Source: Tricholomella constricta
Taxonomy: Eukaryota > Basidiomycota > Agaricomycetes > Agaricales > Lyophyllaceae
Assembly: GCA_013368375.1 (NCBI GenBank)
Contig: JAACJP010000018.1
Span: forward strand, 434,001 to 498,000
DNA length: 64,000 nt
Reading direction: 5' to 3'
The notes below the pieces were generated by a model. The model saw only the letters and a program-made list of their open reading frames with translations. It did no database searches and had not been told where the DNA came from. Below, piece after piece: positions 60,701 to 64,000 of this stretch. Position numbers and translations under genes: made by a program. Within the stretch, counting starts at the first letter, position 1, and each line of letters opens with the position of its first letter.

Positions 60701-61728
60701 CTTGGATGACACAGCTGCAACGCGCGTCGCACGAGAGAGATGATATCGTCTCCTGCCAAAACTTTCTCGTCGAAAGCTTCGTAAATCCTATCATCTCATG
60801 TTTGATTGGCACTAGTCCCTCTGTCTTTGACAAGACCCCATTGGAGCACACCGCGGATGCAGCAAAGATCCGCGCACGATTGCCTTACCCGAAACGAAAA
60901 CACTTCGCAAGAATTAAGCCAGCGATCCCGCCCGGGTAAGGACAATCTCCAGCGTATCCGAACGTCCTTTTCTGCTGATTGTCTCTTCCTCCAAGTCATA
61001 TTCAAATTCGCTTTTGGATGTCGCTTCTGGACCTGCACGAGGATGACACGAAGCCCACATTGGAAGCCATTCTGCCGTTGGAGGTTAATGGCGGATTCGA
61101 CCTCGGACGAGTTAAACGGCTCTGGGGCCTTGAAACTTGTCTTGTTGGTTTCCTTTCTTTTGACTCTCCTCCCAATAAACCCTCACGCGCTCTTCATCAG
61201 CCTATCGACCCCTTACGCTGGAAGGTCTTTGAGCCTGCGGGACAAACTGACATACTGTCGCCTTTCACGGTACACATCCTCTCAGAGTTCTACGGCTCTA
61301 TAAATGTCATCGGTGAAGCCCTTCCGAAAATATCTGCGACTCGAGCTGATGGCATGACAACAGAGTCATCTGTCTCCGAAAGCACTTGGAGGACGCGAAA
61401 CATGCGCTTCAAAGCACAAACGCACCTCGCATTGGTGCGTCCCCGAGTCAACACAATGATGCACCACGTCCAGAAATTCGTCGAACAATCGAGTCTTGCG
61501 GAATGCTACGACCAAGCCCAGCAAAACATGCGTTGTTTGGAGTGGCGCTTCAAACAGTGGACGGCCGAGCTGTCGCTCGGGCAGCAGGTCCTTCTCGGCC
61601 TCATTGCAATCGCGATGCTCATTCTATATCTCATCTTGACTTTTCCTGGCAAGTCTCGCCCGGTCAACGGACCCGTCAGGGTGCGTTGGGCCAAGGAGGC
61701 ACTCAATGCGACAACGACGGAGGACTGA
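60670..61728 (+). CDS. membrane protein of unknown function, C-terminal anchor (332 aa)
   Basis: Exons 60670-60935 and 60996-61728 join with good splice signals to 333 codons. The long soluble part shows no domain I recognise; it holds DLHEDDTKPTLEAILPLEVN and WKVFEPAGQTDILSPF. A coiled-coil-like stretch (VRPRVNTMMHHVQKFVEQSS) precedes one strongly hydrophobic segment near residues 280-303 (VLLGLIAIAMLILYLILTF). The short basic tail would face the other side. This resembles tail-anchored or single-pass organelle proteins. The first exon overlaps a tandem duplication, so the start may have been remodelled. Confidence 0.75.
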
Positions 61729-62162
61729 TGCCTGCTTCTGCTGCTGCGAGATTGAATATGCGACGTCCTACTTATATGCCCTATCATTTTCATTCTTTAT
61801 GCGGCGCCTCGCGCCTGTATTATCTCACTTATGCACCCCTCCCGGTACCTACCGTGTCTTGGACTCTTCCTATACCCATCCTTTTGGTCCCCCAAACGTC
61901 AAACTTGTTGTACTCAATAGTCATGTCAAATCCAATCAACCTCCCACAAAAGTCGTACTCTTAGACTCGAACTTGTACCTACGTTGAAATCAAAGACAGT
62001 TGTTTGATCACATACCTATTTTACGGTGATTTAATCGACTGTCACTGTCATCAATTCTCGCAACTTCTTCAGTACGAGTGACTGGTACGAGTCGATCGTA
62101 CTCTGGTACCGGTATAGTTAGTAGTCTACAAAATCGACTTTCAAAAAGCATGTCCTTTTATT
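61729..62162. other. intergenic between convergent genes
   Basis: 3' flanks of the membrane protein gene (+) and the oxoglutarate dehydrogenase gene (-). No gene seen. Confidence 0.6.
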
Positions 62163-64000
62163 CTACAGTGATTCAAACGCAGCAGCGATCACAGCCTTCT
62201 GCTGCACGGCATACAGCTTCCCAATTCCAGGCGCGGGCAACGCGCTCTCCTTCCGTCCCCGATACTCCAACTTGCCATCATAATCAATCGCCTCAAACAC
62301 CGGCTGAATCCTACTCGCCACATGCGTGTACGATCCCTGGTTCTTCGGCTCCTCTTGGAGGTAGAAGATCTCATCAGTGCGGGTATATCGTTCCAAGGTT
62401 TCCGTGAGTTCCTTGAAGGGGAACGGCGAAAGCTCTTCGATGCGAACAAAGGCAACGTCGTCGTTCAATCCACGCGCTTCGCGCTCCTTGATGAGGTCGT
62501 AGTAAATCTTGCCCGACACAAGAACGACGCGCTTGACCTGGCTTGCATCTGCGATGGGATCATCAAGGACTGGTTGGAAGCGGCTGCCCTTGCTCAGTTC
62601 CGTAATCGAGGACGACGCAGCCTGGGTAGCATAGTCAGATCAGCGCGTCGTGTCATGGTAAGTGGATGGCGCCTACCGATAGACGCAAGAGCCCCTTGGG
62701 TGCAGCAACGACGAGGGGCTTGCGGAAGTTCCTCTTGATTTGCCGCCTCAAAAGATGGAAATACTGCGCAGGGGTGGTTGGGAAGACGACATGCATATTA
62801 ACGTTCGCGGGTTCGTTGTTGGGCTTGGGCACATAAGGATCATCGGACAACTGATAAAAAAGCAAATCGGCATCAGGTAAGAGGCATCGACCTTGATGTT
62901 TCGGACACACCTGAAGCATTCTCTCAATTCGGGAGGACGAATGCTCCGGACCGGCGCCGTCCAGACCGTGAGGGAGAAGCAGAACGATTCCGCTTTGCTT
63001 AAGCCATTTTGCTATAGATGAGTTAATCATAGACCTAGATATTTCGATGATGCTATGATTTACTTTCTGCGGAAACCACGTAGGTATCAATGATAACCTG
63101 CGCGCCATTGAAGAAGTCGCCAAACTGAGGCCAAGTAGTTAGTTTAAATTGTTGATTAATCGGAATGGACTGCAAAAACCATACCTGAGCTTCCCAGATT
63201 GGCAAGATATTGGGTCGTTCCCAACTTGTGCCGTATTCAAACTGGATGACAAGGTCAATTCAACTAGAATGGAACGCCGACGTTTCTGAATGAACTTACC
63301 CCAAGCACAGCCATCTCACTCAGTGAACCTATCCAACATATTATTCAGCCAACACCTCAGATGTCACAAGGTCGGTCAACCTACTATTTGCAAGCTCGAG
63401 TGTCCCAGGAGCCTGGAGCTCGTCGTTGAGGGGAACGATGACACCTTCCGTCTGTTGATTGACCAACATCGCGTGACGTTGACTGAAGGTTCCTCTGCCG
63501 ACATCCTGTCCCGAGATGCGAACATCACAACCCTCAAGCATCAGGGAGCCAAATGCCATTGCCTGTTTCAATCAAATGAGCTTCAAAAAGATTGTGCACA
63601 TATGATACAGACGAACCTCAGCTGAAGCCCAATCGATGCCCTTGCCAGTCTCAATACTCTTCAGGCGATTCTTGATATGTCTGTGGAGCTTAGAATGGAC
63701 CTGCTGCTCACCAGCGTCAGTCAGTTAGTCACAATGCCTGTCGACCAGTAAACCACACATACGAAACCATCTGGAACGGCGACGCTCGCTTTCCCGACCT
63801 TCGTGAGCGTTTCTTGATCGACACCAGTGACGGGATCGAACTCGGCTTCCTTGCTCGCGGGCCAGACAATTCCCTTCCATTGACCTTCCAGCATGGACGC
63901 CTCGGGGACGAAGGAGCCAACTTTCGAGAGCTCAGCTTCGAGATGCAACTTGTAGGCAGTGCGGACTTCAGTGATATCGTTTTCGTTGAGGATTTCTTCG
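62163..64000 (-). CDS. KGD1: 2-oxoglutarate dehydrogenase E1 subunit, C-terminal part
   Basis: The E1 (thiamine-diphosphate) subunit of the mitochondrial 2-oxoglutarate dehydrogenase complex of the TCA cycle. The 5' part lies beyond the window. From the N-terminal side one reads [20 protein letters not shown], a [14 protein letters not shown] helix, [40 protein letters not shown] (the pyrimidine-binding domain), [62 protein letters not shown] and the C-terminal [14 protein letters not shown], ending in IAAAFESL. Several 50-60-bp introns interrupt it. It looks intact and is a single-copy housekeeping gene. Confidence 0.95.

Overview
This is nuclear DNA of a filamentous fungus, almost certainly an agaricomycete (mushroom-type basidiomycete). 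The evidence is intron-dense genes with GT..AG introns of about 45-60 bp, the leucine-rich F-box family typical of Agaricomycetes, a HET-domain protein, and a KDZ transposon carrying a TET/JBP gene. Several introns were placed by reading splice sites by eye; exon sums that divide by three support the models given.

Layout. 0.5-16.6 kb is ordinary single-copy sequence: a C2H2 zinc-finger gene (-), O-acetylhomoserine sulfhydrylase (-), a large disordered protein (-), a membrane protein (+) and a HET-domain protein (+). From 17.5 to 60.3 kb the window is dominated by three copies of a ~6 kb segment holding two F-box/LRR genes (called A and B here), each tail-to-tail with a partner gene 'X' (one membrane segment plus LRR-like C-terminus) or its broken relative X'. 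Copy 1 (17.5-23.4 kb) is inverted relative to copies 2 (31.7-38.0 kb) and 3 (53.8-60.3 kb). Copies 1 and 2 therefore face each other as inverted-repeat arms around the single-copy genes SMC1 (cohesin) and a cytochrome P450. Decayed P450 pieces next to X' suggest the older duplicated unit was P450-X-F-box.

A 15.66-kb mobile element (37,980-53,639) sits in the first exon of F-box A of copy 2. It has long terminal inverted repeats (TIRs) full of tandem repeats and a perfect 8-bp target duplication. It carries four genes as two head-to-head pairs: a 447-aa protein of unknown function with a 291-aa protein holding two RNase H1-N/viroplasmin-like domains, and a TET/JBP dioxygenase with a KDZ transposase. 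A 4.1-kb hAT element, with its own TIRs and 8-bp target duplication, is nested in the left TIR. Both transposases carry one in-frame stop.

The right end (60.7-64 kb) returns to ordinary genes: a tail-anchored-like membrane protein (+) and the 3' part of 2-oxoglutarate dehydrogenase E1 (-, cut by the window end).
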